Assembly (NCBI RefSeq): GCF_015207655.1
Contig: NZ_JADEWN010000039.1
Coordinates: 1 to 52,648, forward strand
Length of the DNA: 52,648 bases
From: Gloeocapsopsis crepidinum LEGE 06123
GTDB taxonomy: Bacteria > Cyanobacteriota > Cyanobacteriia > Cyanobacteriales > Chroococcidiopsidaceae
Direction: 5' to 3'
The position numbers and the translations under genes are program-made. This document shows positions 44,938 through 52,648 of the stretch, in pieces; the first letter of the stretch is position 1; every line of letters begins with the position of its first letter. The notes below the pieces were generated by a model. It was given only the letters and a program-made list of their open reading frames with translations. It was not told where the DNA came from and made no database searches.

Positions 44938-45996
44938 ATGTCTAACTCAACTCCTCCACCCTTTCAACCTGCTGATGAGCCACTCAATACAACACCAGAT
45001 GCAGTGAATACTAATCCTAGTCAACCAGCACCGATAACACCAACAGAACGTAGTGCCAAAACTCGGCAACTACTAGGGATGAAAGGTGCTGCGTCAGGAG
45101 AAACATCAATTTGGAAAATCCGCCTGCAACTGATGAAGCCGATTACGTGGATTCCCTTGATTTGGGGCGTAGTCTGTGGCGCAGCTTCTTCGGGCGAATA
45201 CACTTGGACACTAGAAAATGTCTTAAAAGCAGCAACCTGTATGCTACTTGCAGGACCATTACTGACGGGTTACACGCAAACACTCAATGATTTTTACGAT
45301 CGCGAAATTGATGCGATCAACGAACCTTACCGCCCCATTCCTTCGGGAGCAATTTCAGTTCCTCAAGTCGTCAGCCAAATTTTGTTATTACTTGGTGCAG
45401 GAATCGCTCTAGCGTTTGTCCTTGATCGCTGGGTGAATCACGACTTCCCGACAATTACAACACTAGCGCTAGGTGGTTCATTCTTGGCATACATCTACTC
45501 AGCACCTCCTTTGAAACTTAAGCGCAATGGCTGGTTGGGAAATTATGCTTTAGGGGCAAGCTACATTGCTTTGCCGTGGTGGACAGGTCATGCTTTATTT
45601 GGTGACTTGAACTGGACAATTGCAATTCTGACTTTGATCTACAGTATGGCTGGATTGGGAATTGCTGTTGTGAATGACTTTAAAAGCGTAGAAGGCGATC
45701 GCCAATTAGGATTAAAATCACTGCCAGTGATGTTTGGTATAAACACCGCCGCTTGGATCTGTGTTGCCACGATCGACTTATTTCAAGCAGGAATTGCCGC
45801 TTACTTGATTGGTATTGGTGAAAATTTGTACGCAGCAATTTTACTATTGCTATTAATTCCCCAAATTACCTTTCAGGATATGTATTTCCTGCGCGATCCA
45901 CTTAAAAATGACGTCAAGTATCAAGCAAGTGCCCAACCGTTCCTCGTGTTAGGAATGCTCGTTGCTGGCTTGGCACTAGGTCATGCAGGTGTGTAA
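44938..45996 (+). CDS. chlG: Chlorophyll synthase ChlG
   Basis: ChlG esterifies chlorophyllide a with phytyl or geranylgeranyl diphosphate at the thylakoid membrane. The 352-residue UbiA-family protein has the two Asp-rich motifs NDFYDREIDAINEPYRPIP and NDFKSVEGDRQLGLKSLPV, and eight to nine membrane segments after a polar Pro/Thr-rich N-terminus (1-40). The length is normal. The upstream ArsA/Get3-like gene is 20 bases away. Confidence 0.97.
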   Translation: MSNSTPPPFQPADEPLNTTPDAVNTNPSQPAPITPTERSAKTRQLLGMKGAASGETSIWKIRLQLMKPITWIPLIWGVVCGAASSGEYTWTLENVLKAATCMLLAGPLLTGYTQTLNDFYDREIDAINEPYRPIPSGAISVPQVVSQILLLLGAGIALAFVLDRWVNHDFPTITTLALGGSFLAYIYSAPPLKLKRNGWLGNYALGASYIALPWWTGHALFGDLNWTIAILTLIYSMAGLGIAVVNDFKSVEGDRQLGLKSLPVMFGINTAAWICVATIDLFQAGIAAYLIGIGENLYAAILLLLLIPQITFQDMYFLRDPLKNDVKYQASAQPFLVLGMLVAGLALGHAGV

Positions 45997-46028
45997 GAGG
46001 GGTGAGGATTGAGGGACGAGGGGCGAGG
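45995..46028. repeat. GAGGGGTGAGG-type repeat after chlG
   Basis: GAGGGGTGAGGATTGAGG-type units lie directly at and after the chlG stop codon. They are close to the reverse complement of the CACCCCT repeat before menG (2471-2493). Confidence 0.6.
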
Positions 46029-46165
46029 GAATCCTTACAGTTAAATTCAGGGGTTTAAGAGCAAGAAACATTTTGCACGGCTTTTCCTTGAATAAGTCTG
46101 CGTTTGTCGTATCCATTTTAGGGTTGGTTCTTAAGTTCCCCCTGACTCCAAACCTCTGATCTCTT

Positions 46166-46405
46166 CTAATCTTCGTGACGTAACTGCCAGGCAGCACCAA
46201 GTGCAGCTCCTGCACCAGCAATGAAACCAGTACTAATTCCTTGTAAAGTATTCGTGACAGGATCTTGAGTTAAGCATTCGCTTGTCACATTAGCAGCCTT
46301 TAAACACTGTTTGCTTTCTGCCCAGCTTGCAGTTCCTCCCAAAATGACTCCAGCGGCACTGCAAGAAACAATTAGCAATAAGAGACGCTTTGCTTTTCTA
46401 TCCAT
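46166..46405 (-). CDS. Small protein with signal peptide and Gly/Ala-rich C-terminal segment
   Basis: The 79-residue protein starts MDRKAKRLLLLIVSCSAAGV, a signal-peptide-like or membrane segment ending TASWA. Two cysteines (Cys34 in KQCLKAAN and Cys44 in SECLTQDP) could form a disulfide. A second hydrophobic, glycine- and alanine-rich segment (FIAGAGAALGAAW) ends at RHED. I do not recognise the family. It lies between chlG and sppA on the opposite strand from chlG. Confidence 0.68.
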   Translation of the reverse strand: MDRKAKRLLLLIVSCSAAGVILGGTASWAESKQCLKAANVTSECLTQDPVTNTLQGISTGFIAGAGAALGAAWQLRHED

Positions 46406-46469
46406 AGATGGATGCTAAAAATAATAAGTTGCGGTATATACTACCTAATTTACCCTGAAATTTCTAATT

Positions 46470-48299
46470 TCAATCAATTTGTAAGTCAAAAAGTAAGCGA
46501 GCATAAATATCTAAAGGATCGTTGATTGCTTGCAAGGTGGCGATCTCGTTTTGAAGTTTCTGCAATTCAGTTTTTAGGGGAACCGGAATAGATTGCTCAA
46601 ATGAATAATCTTGAACTAGTAGCCGCAGACCACTACCTAATGCTAAAAGTCTTGCGTCAAAAGTACGGACTTCAGGATATTCTTGTAATTGCCAATCGTT
46701 GCCTAATTTAGCTTGCTTTGCAGCATACTGAATCGCCATATCCAGACCACCGATTTCATCAACTAATCCAACTTCTTTAGCCGCCAAACCAGACCAGACT
46801 CGCCCTTGAGCGATTTCTGCTACTTTTGACACTGGTAGGTTACGCGATCGCGCAACTCTGTTAAGAAAAATATTATACAATCGTTCTGCTGTCCGCTGCG
46901 ATCGCGTCAGTTCTTGCTCAGATAGAGGACGAGCAATTGTTTGGCTATCAGCATAGCGACCTGTTTTAATTGTGTCCCAGGTAATACCATTATCATTAGC
47001 AAGCTGTTGGATGTTAAATCGCAGCCCAAAAACACCAATCGAACCTGTCACAGTATTCGGTTCAGCAAAGATCCGGTTAGCATCAGTTGCGATCCAGTAG
47101 CCACCAGAAGCAGCGTAATCACCCATTGAGACAACAACAGGTTTAACTTGACGCGCCAGTTGCAACTCGCGCTGAATTTCTTCGGAAGCTGTCGCACTAC
47201 CACCGCGACTATTTACCCGCAAAACAACGGCTTTAACTTGATCGTCTTGGCGAAGTGTGCGGATTGTCCTCGCAAAGCGATCGCTTCCTACTTGTCCAGT
47301 GCCACCTTGCCCATTAACGATTGTTCCTTCGGCATAAACAACAGCAATCTTGTTACGATGATTGCGTTCTGTCCGCCTTTTACTCAACTGTGCATAGCTT
47401 GGTAAGCTGATTTGCCGAAATGTACGACTTTCTTTTGTTTCTCCTGTTAACTGCTTTAATCGTTGCAAAACCTCATCAAAATAACCGACTTGATCGACCA
47501 AACCACTTGCTTGTGCTTCATCAGGTAACAAAATGCCTTGATTGTCAGCGATCGCTTGTAATTGCGTTCTATTTACCTGGCGACTGTTACTGACTGCATT
47601 GAGCCATTCTCCCCAGACATCACTTAATAGGCGTTGCAATTGTTGGCGGTTTTCGGAACTTAATTGCGATCGCGTAAAAGGTTCAACCGAACCTTTGAAT
47701 TTACCTACCCGAATCACTTGGACGCCAACCCCATATTTTTCTAAAGCATCAGCAAAAAATACAGGTTGACTACTTAATCCATTAAGTTCCATTGCACCCA
47801 AAGGGTTCACAATGATTGTATCGGCGACTGAACTCAAATAATAATCTTTCTGGCGCCATTCTGTATTATAAGCAACAATTGTTTTTCCAGAAGCACGAAA
47901 TCTTTCTAATGCTTGACGCACTTCTTTCAACGTAGCAAAGCCAGCATTACTACTTTCACCAGTGCTGCGACTACCATCAAGATACAAGCCAACAATTCGA
48001 TTATCCTGCTGCGCTTGTTCTAAAGCGTCTAATACTGCACGCAAATTAGCCTGATTACTGTCTTCTCCCGATAAGGTTTGCAGAATTGCACTCGTGTTGG
48101 AACTCGGTTGCGCATCAGTAATATTTAAAGACAAATCAAAAACAAGGACTGATTGCTCTTTTAGTTGTGGTTCTGTATCTCTAGATGCTACAACAACAAG
48201 TAACAACAGTAATCCACCAGTTCCTACACCAACAAAGATTAACAGTCCTAGTAACGTTCCGATAATACTGGCTATGGTTTGTTTGAAAAAGTTACGCAT
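46470..48299 (-). CDS. sppA: Signal peptide peptidase SppA, 67K type
   Basis: SppA cuts leftover signal peptides in the membrane; in cyanobacteria it also takes part in light acclimation through thylakoid proteins. The 609-residue protein has one N-terminal membrane helix (about 8-36) and tandem ClpP-like domains. The catalytic Lys is expected in the first domain (EWRQKDYYLSSVAD) and the Ser in the second (MGDYAASGGYWIAT). The length fits the long 67K type. ATG 48299 is preceded on the minus strand by GAAAGGAGC, a ribosome-binding-like sequence. Confidence 0.94.
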   Translation of the reverse strand: MRNFFKQTIASIIGTLLGLLIFVGVGTGGLLLLLVVVASRDTEPQLKEQSVLVFDLSLNITDAQPSSNTSAILQTLSGEDSNQANLRAVLDALEQAQQDNRIVGLYLDGSRSTGESSNAGFATLKEVRQALERFRASGKTIVAYNTEWRQKDYYLSSVADTIIVNPLGAMELNGLSSQPVFFADALEKYGVGVQVIRVGKFKGSVEPFTRSQLSSENRQQLQRLLSDVWGEWLNAVSNSRQVNRTQLQAIADNQGILLPDEAQASGLVDQVGYFDEVLQRLKQLTGETKESRTFRQISLPSYAQLSKRRTERNHRNKIAVVYAEGTIVNGQGGTGQVGSDRFARTIRTLRQDDQVKAVVLRVNSRGGSATASEEIQRELQLARQVKPVVVSMGDYAASGGYWIATDANRIFAEPNTVTGSIGVFGLRFNIQQLANDNGITWDTIKTGRYADSQTIARPLSEQELTRSQRTAERLYNIFLNRVARSRNLPVSKVAEIAQGRVWSGLAAKEVGLVDEIGGLDMAIQYAAKQAKLGNDWQLQEYPEVRTFDARLLALGSGLRLLVQDYSFEQSIPVPLKTELQKLQNEIATLQAINDPLDIYARLLFDLQID

Positions 48300-48460
48300 T
48301 GAAAGGAGCTATAGCGTGTTTCCACACTAGTTTAATTTAGTTGACAGAAGACTTAGAGAAGAGGGTATTTTGAGTTTTGAATTAAAAGGATTGTCTCAAC
48401 TTTCTTAAACTTATAACTCATAACTTGCTTAGTTTCCCTATCTCTCAGTCTCCTTTGCTT

Positions 48461-49720
48461 CTAACTTCTCTCTGTCTCTTGCTGCGATCGCGCGGTTTTG
48501 AGGACTTCTACAAGCTGAGTTAAAGCGTACTCTAATTCAAAGCCAGGATCGCTAGCAACCCAACCATCAGAAGTAAGATATCGGCTTTCAAAGTGGAGGT
48601 GAGGACCTGTGGAGTTACCAGTGCTGCCAACCAGTCCAATCACAGTGCCTTGTTCTACTTTCTCACCAGGTTTGACAAAAGTCTCAGATAAGTGAGCGTA
48701 GAGTGTTTGGTGTGGAAGAGGGTCTGAGGGTGATTTTGCTGTATTTTTATTTTTAGCTAATTCGTGTTCGAGGACAACCGTTAAACCATAGCCACCTAAA
48801 AAGTCAGACAGCCCAACCTTGCCTTTGTAAGCTGCTAGTACTGGTGTACCCATCGGCGCACCTAAGTCTGTTCCGGTATGAAAACGGCGATCGCCTGAAA
48901 TTGGATGAATTCGCCAGCCAAATAAAGAGGTTATTGGGGCAGGAATTGTCAGAGGAAACAGTAAACCAGTATTTCTTTGACTGAGTTGTCCTTGGCGCAG
49001 GGTTCGGTTGTAGTAAGCTTGCGTACTAGGAGAGATACTTTGATTAACAAGAGCGATCGCTTGTTGAATATATGCAGGTGGTTTTTGGGCATCACTTGCT
49101 TTTGTTAACTGCGTGCGACTAGCAAGCACCGGCGATACACTCGCAATTTGATTACTTGCCTTTGGTGTTCGCGTAGCAGCTTGAGGACGATTAGGCATAC
49201 TGCAAACACTTGCAGCATCTTGTCCGCTGCGGACAACAGCACGGCATCCTGTAGAGCGTTCTGACAATACTACTGCACTAGGTGGTTCATAAACCTTAGT
49301 AGCACCAATACTGTAATCTGTTGGGTCGATATGAGATTTACTAGAGTCCGGCGTAGGGTTAGTTGCTGTTTGACGAGTAGTAGATTGACGCGGTTGTGTC
49401 TGAACTGTGGGTACAACAGGAGTTGATGCGCTAGGAACCGGAGAAGTAGCTGATGAAACCTCTGGCTTGACTGGAACTGCAGGAGAAGCTAGTTTTTGGC
49501 GCAGTCTTTCAACTCTAGCTTGGTGCGCATCGGCTGCCGGTGCTGTCGATAAGGCTGGCTGTGATTCCTTGACCGGAATAACTATATCGATACTTTCCTG
49601 TGCAAATCCTGGTTTGTGACTGAGGAGGCTAACTATGCCAAGAGTCAAACTTGGTAATAGCAGCGAGTGCCGCCGAAGATAAGATGAAGGCGTATTGGCA
49701 TTTTCGTTCCGCTGGTTCAT
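48461..49720 (-). CDS. Secreted M23-family peptidoglycan endopeptidase
   Basis: The 419-residue protein has a signal-peptide-like N-terminus (LLLPSLTLGIVSLL, then KPGFAQES), a long low-complexity Pro/Ser/Thr-rich region (40-240) and a C-terminal LytM domain (about 265-400) with complete zinc-site motifs: HTGTDLG (H-x3-D), LYAHLSE (H-x-H equivalent) and GPHLHFE. It would cut peptide cross-links of the cell wall, or act in division or secretion complexes. The active site contrasts with the altered one of the M23-like gene at 18896. Confidence 0.9.
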   Translation of the reverse strand: MNQRNENANTPSSYLRRHSLLLPSLTLGIVSLLSHKPGFAQESIDIVIPVKESQPALSTAPAADAHQARVERLRQKLASPAVPVKPEVSSATSPVPSASTPVVPTVQTQPRQSTTRQTATNPTPDSSKSHIDPTDYSIGATKVYEPPSAVVLSERSTGCRAVVRSGQDAASVCSMPNRPQAATRTPKASNQIASVSPVLASRTQLTKASDAQKPPAYIQQAIALVNQSISPSTQAYYNRTLRQGQLSQRNTGLLFPLTIPAPITSLFGWRIHPISGDRRFHTGTDLGAPMGTPVLAAYKGKVGLSDFLGGYGLTVVLEHELAKNKNTAKSPSDPLPHQTLYAHLSETFVKPGEKVEQGTVIGLVGSTGNSTGPHLHFESRYLTSDGWVASDPGFELEYALTQLVEVLKTARSQQETERS

Positions 49721-50072
49721 TCATTCCTCTCAGTTGCTGTTGGTTCGCCTTGGTGGAAAATTATACTGGTTTGTCTTGTCTCAGGGAAGAGGGGGTGAGT
49801 GATTAGTTTTGAGTTTTGAGTTTTGAATTAAGAAAATATATTGATAAATCTGAGAAAAGTTTTGAATTTGAGTTTTGAATTGTTCGCTTTCCAAAGGTGC
49901 CGGAGGCAATTATCTTAAGTTTTGAGTTTTGAATTTTGTTAGCGTAGCGGTGCGTTAGCACGTTTTGAATTAAAAGATTTTTTTTAACTCATAACTCAAC
50001 ACTCTTAACGAGTAACTCTCTTAAACTCATAACTCAACACTTCACGACTCCCCGTCTCCCAGTATCTTAGTT
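49721..50072. other. 350-base intergenic repeat region (TTTTGAG/TTTTGAATT type)
   Basis: The gap between birA and the M23 gene is mostly low-complexity: TTTTGAGTTTTGAGTTTTG units (about 49805-49830, 49860-49880 and 49915-49940), their complements CATAACTCAACACT (about 49987-50040), a GCGTAGCGGTGCG stretch and a G-rich AGAGGGGGTGAG tract. The two complementary sets could pair. The same unit occurs at 48369-48389 before this gene pair. No gene is seen. Confidence 0.65.
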
Positions 50073-50852
50073 TTAAAAATCAGTTCCCTCATCCTCATAA
50101 CCTAATCTGATTGCCCCGACTGGTAACAAGACTTCTGTACTGTCTTGGTCTAGACGCACTCGCAGGTTGCCATTAACAGCGACGCCAATGATAATTCCTG
50201 AGTGCCCATTAATCGTAACAGTACGACCTATACTTGTCAGGAGTTGTTCGTAGGCTGGGAGAATTTCACTTCCTGCTTCGCATCCGGCTGTTATTCCCAA
50301 AATTGTTGCTGCTGCAAGCATCTCTAAAGAAGTCATGGCTGTTTCAGTTTGATGCGTCAAAAATGAGTGCAAATTAATTCCTGTTTTGGGAACAGGGTTA
50401 GCCCAATTAATACCAACGCCGATAACAGCTTGAGTGATTTTCCCCCCACAAATTTTAGTTTCAGTTAAAATTCCACCAAGTTTGCGTCCCCATAAAATTA
50501 AATCATTAGGCCACTTTAAGGTGACAGGAATACCGCGATCGCGTAAAGCAGTAGCAATTCCCCAAGCGCTACTCATTGTCAATTGATAGCTGTGAACGGC
50601 ATCAAATTGAGGAGCGATCGCATAAGAAAGATATAACCCTCCTTCTCCAGAAGTCCATTGGCGTCCCCATTGTCCTCGTCCTGCAGTTTGCTGTTGTGCG
50701 ATCGCAACTGTAGCTGATTTAGCTCCCTGGCTCAATAGTTGCCATAAAATTGTGTTTGTTGAGGAAACAGATTTGTAGAGATGTATAGAATAGCGCTGCA
50801 ATGCTTCTCGATCGACAGCTGTTAAAATTGCTTCCAACTGTTGCTGATTCAA
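50073..50852 (-). CDS. birA: Biotin--[acetyl-CoA carboxylase] ligase BirA
   Basis: BirA activates biotin as biotinyl-AMP and attaches it to the AccB carrier protein. The 259-residue protein has the ligase motifs STNTILWQLL, AGRGQWGRQW (biotin-AMP loop), KWPNDL and GGILTE, and a C-terminal SH3-like domain (about 215-255). It has no N-terminal winged helix, so it should not act as a repressor. The length is normal for cyanobacteria. Confidence 0.93.
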   Translation of the reverse strand: MNQQQLEAILTAVDREALQRYSIHLYKSVSSTNTILWQLLSQGAKSATVAIAQQQTAGRGQWGRQWTSGEGGLYLSYAIAPQFDAVHSYQLTMSSAWGIATALRDRGIPVTLKWPNDLILWGRKLGGILTETKICGGKITQAVIGVGINWANPVPKTGINLHSFLTHQTETAMTSLEMLAAATILGITAGCEAGSEILPAYEQLLTSIGRTVTINGHSGIIIGVAVNGNLRVRLDQDSTEVLLPVGAIRLGYEDEGTDF

Positions 50853-50907
50853 ACTCAGAACATCTCCCTAACTGTACAGTAGGTAACTAACATTAAATAT
50901 TAGTGGG

Positions 50908-50932
50908 TAGGCTTTCAGCCTGCCATCTCGAT
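50908..50932. repeat. Palindromic repeat (GGTAGGCTTTCAGCCTGCC)
   Basis: GTGGGTAGGCTTTCAGCCTG forms a hairpin and is related to the one at 14602-14625. It lies in the 168-base gap between birA and pgeF. Confidence 0.6.
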
Positions 50933-51020
50933 ACAAGATTTGACTTGCTGAGTTATCCAGCTACTAGTTGTAGTTATAACTAAATAATATTGTTTGATAC
51001 ATACTTTAGTAGACTAATCG

Positions 51021-51800
51021 ATGCATACTTGGCACTGGCAAACTTGGCAAGGCTTACCATATCTTACCTGTAGCATTTTAGACCCTTGGGCACATGGCTT
51101 TTTTACCCAGCAGTTTTGGTCGCGTTCTCCCGCAGAACTTGTGGAAGTATTGCAACCAACTGCAGAAGTGTATCGAGTCAAACAGGTGCATGGCAATGTT
51201 GTGCTAACTCCCTCAGAAATAACCCAAACAGCAAGTGCAGAAGAATCTTTACTACCAGCTGATGGCGTTATGACAGAACAAGCAGTGCAGTCAGCGTGGG
51301 TAGCTAGTGCTGATTGTACTCCTGTGTTGATCGCTGATTCTCGCACTGGGCAAGTTGCAGCAGTACATGCTGGATGGCGCGGCACAGCAGCTAAGATAGT
51401 TACCGTAGCGATCGCTCGTCTACAAGCTCAAGGTAGTCAATTATCCGATTTGCGCATTGCCTTAGGACCAGCAATTTCGGGTGCAGTTTACCAAGTTTCT
51501 ACTCAAGTAGCGGCTCAAGTTGGCGCGACTGTGCATGAGTCTGATGATGAAGAGTTGATTTTAAATATACTGCAGCGCTTGCCCGATGCGCCAATATTGC
51601 CAGATCCTGAACCTGGACGCGTGCGACTAGACGTGCGGCGCGCGATCGCTCTTCAGTTGGAATATTTGGGGATTCGCCCAGAACAAGTGGCGATCGCTCC
51701 CTATTGTACTTATCAAGAACCGCAATGTTTTTTTTCTTACCGCCGCGATCGCCAAAAAAAAGTTCAATGGTCAGGAATTGTAAGTAGGAAGCCGATATAA
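51021..51800 (+). CDS. pgeF: Peptidoglycan editing factor PgeF (YfiH family)
   Basis: The 259-residue laccase-fold protein matches the YfiH/PgeF family: KQVHGNVVL, SADCTPVLIAD, AAVHAGWRGTAAKIV and PYCTYQEPQCFFSYRRD carry the conserved His and Cys metal/active-site residues. Known members remove Ser-containing peptidoglycan precursors made in error, or hydrolyse purine nucleosides. The acidic insertion DDEELILNILQRLP may be lineage-specific. ATG 51021 gives a normal length. It is divergent from birA. Confidence 0.92.
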   Translation: MHTWHWQTWQGLPYLTCSILDPWAHGFFTQQFWSRSPAELVEVLQPTAEVYRVKQVHGNVVLTPSEITQTASAEESLLPADGVMTEQAVQSAWVASADCTPVLIADSRTGQVAAVHAGWRGTAAKIVTVAIARLQAQGSQLSDLRIALGPAISGAVYQVSTQVAAQVGATVHESDDEELILNILQRLPDAPILPDPEPGRVRLDVRRAIALQLEYLGIRPEQVAIAPYCTYQEPQCFFSYRRDRQKKVQWSGIVSRKPI

Positions 51801-52331
51801 AAAAGGTTTTGCCATAACTTTTATTGTATAATTTATTTTAGATTATCAAAAAAAATTAGGTAATAACCGAAACCAATGACTGACGCAGAGCATTCGTTAT
51901 CCGTACTTAACAAATACTTTGCAATTTTTTGGATAATATTCACAATATTTTTATAATAAATTGGTTTTTATTTAGCTAAGCTATAAACATATTCAGGGAT
52001 AACTAAATTAAACTCTATATACCGAACTAGACGCCTTTAGAGAACAACCTCTAGAGGCGTTTATAATTTGATAACCTAGCTAATTGTGGACAGATTTCTA
52101 AATTTAAAATGCCAAAGACTACACATCAAGTACAGTAACCATCTTGGCGAAAGATTTATGCAAGTTAAATACGTGACGCTGACCACATCAAATTTAGTAC
52201 GACACTTGCCTGTTTTTGCAGCGGTTTCTAAAGATTAAGTTAGCATGTTTTAGGTCATTCTACTTAGCTATTAAGGCTATGGCTAGCCTAATGTGAGGCT
52301 GTAAGTTAATTAAAGTGACTTTTTAAGATGA
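51801..52331. other. Mostly non-coding AT-rich region
   Basis: Between pgeF and the candidate peptide gene no known gene or RNA was identified. The only clear structure is the hairpin at 52031-52060. Several A/T runs and TTATT repeats occur at 51905-51985. The region runs to the right-hand IS copy, so any larger gene that once lay here could have been removed. Confidence 0.5.
52031..52060. terminator. Strong hairpin, probable terminator
   Basis: ACGCCTTTAGAG pairs with CTCTAGAGGCGT (one G-T pair) across a six-base loop, followed on the plus strand by TTTATAATTT. It is 230 bases after the pgeF stop, which is far for its terminator, so it could belong to an unannotated transcript. Confidence 0.65.
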
Positions 52332-52424
52332 CTAAATCCAGGTTGAAATTACTATAACTAGTGTGACAAAGGAAGTAACAAACACTACAGTAATCACTTC
52401 ATGAATTTCATTATCAAAAATCAT
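52332..52424 (-). CDS. Candidate 30-residue single-span membrane peptide
   Basis: ATG at 52424 has AAAGGAA upstream with normal spacing and opens a frame of 30 codons: MIFDNEIHEVITVVFVTS, then FVTLVIVISTWI and TAG. An acidic N-terminus leads into a hydrophobic span of about 20 residues. This resembles the size of small photosystem or b6f subunits, but it does not match the ones I know (PetL, PetN, PetG, PsbN, PsbT). No homology can be claimed. Confidence 0.4.
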   Translation of the reverse strand: MIFDNEIHEVITVVFVTSFVTLVIVISTWI

Positions 52425-52521
52425 ACTTTTCCTTTTGGGTTTAACTTACTTAGCTATTCCAGCGTAATTAATTTTCCTTTTTAAATAGCTTGTAGGAAAT
52501 ACTGAAAATTATATGAAGAAT

Positions 52522-52648
52522 TACAGCCTATTGCAAGTTTATGAGGTACAGTAAGAGGAGTACACAAATGAAGTCTAATGAAACCGTACTCGCTCGACTT
52601 GCGAGAAAAAATAGTTAAGGCATACACACAAGGTGACACCTCAATCAG
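52522..52648 (+). mobile_element. 5' end of an IS630-family insertion sequence (right copy)
   Basis: This is the exact reverse complement of 1-127. It begins after TA (52522-52523) with CAGCCTATTGC and leads into the transposase start at 52578. The two copies face outward from the window. The element is cut by the window edge. Confidence 0.85.
52578..52648 (+). CDS. IS630-family transposase, N-terminal fragment (runs off the window)
   Basis: The frame from ATG 52578 reads MKPYSLDLREKIVKAYTQG, the start of IS630 transposases, identical to the copy at 1-71. An ATG at 52568 is in another frame and ends early. The remainder, including catalytic residues, is outside the window. Confidence 0.8.
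   Translation, partial: MKPYSLDLREKIVKAYTQGDTSI

Noticed and set aside
51801-52331. Possible tRNA or small RNA gene in the long gap
   Set aside because: No cloverleaf, T-loop or anticodon pattern was found; only the hairpin at 52031-52060 is clear.
1-52648. Composite transposon carrying the whole window
   Set aside because: The two IS copies are inverted and flank many core genes (psbA, chlG, obgE, glmU), so an assembly break at a repeat is more likely.

Overview
The window is cyanobacterial chromosomal DNA. Evidence: a psbA gene for photosystem II D1, chlG (chlorophyll synthase), raf1 (Rubisco assembly), menG, petP, many HIP1 octamers (GCGATCGC) and short heptameric intergenic repeats. Base composition and gene content suggest a coccoid or unicellular lineage (Chroococcidiopsis/Gloeocapsopsis-like), but that is a guess. 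Both ends are the same DNA: positions 1-127 are the exact reverse complement of 52522-52648. Each is the 5' end of an IS630-family element whose transposase reads out of the window, so the window is probably a contig that stops at two copies of one insertion sequence.

Layout. (1) 126-992: a PchR-like AraC regulator broken twice, by an in-frame stop codon and by the left IS, with a Fur-box-like site upstream. (2) 1287-22977: mainly housekeeping genes in short transcription units: raf1, menG, a DUF445 membrane protein, hflX, two DUF29-like paralogues (one with an internal deletion), a TetR/glutathione S-transferase pair with matching operator sites, cofG, a high-light-type psbA (Glu130), recR without a normal start codon, an HD-GYP response regulator, glmU, a plant-type asparaginase, a DUF2256 mini-protein, a TrmJ-like methyltransferase, a class A beta-lactamase-fold protein, an M23-like membrane protein, obgE, a TerB/Mo-nitro_C protein and a small EamA/SMR transporter.

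(3) 22974-43250, all on the minus strand: a roughly 20 kb surface-polysaccharide locus. From its promoter-proximal end it holds an ABC-2 exporter pair (Wzm/Wzt-like), a sulfotransferase, a Ca-binding RTX-repeat protein, a second sulfotransferase fused to a coiled coil, a double-GT2 glycosyltransferase, two methyltransferases, a lipoprotein, a polytopic membrane protein, a polyprenyl-phosphate-sugar-type GT2, a flippase-like LPG-synthase-TM protein, rfbC, rfbD, rfbA, a rhamnosyltransferase-like GT2 and a GT4. Together they could make a rhamnose-containing, probably sulfated and methylated polysaccharide and export it by ABC transport. The rfbB step is absent here. One ~110-residue domain (G-F-D, G-W-A, R-P-D and S-G-W motifs) occurs three times in the locus in three different protein contexts and looks undescribed. 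The locus is also dotted with paired-hairpin repeats whose stems differ in sequence but keep their pairing.

(4) 43538-51800: petP, an ArsA/Get3-like protein with an eroded P-loop and a C-terminal Hsp20-like domain, chlG, a small membrane-associated protein, sppA, a secreted M23 peptidase, birA and pgeF. (5) 51801-52521 is mostly non-coding, with a strong hairpin and a candidate 30-residue membrane peptide, and ends at the right IS copy. No tRNA, rRNA, CRISPR array or prophage was seen.
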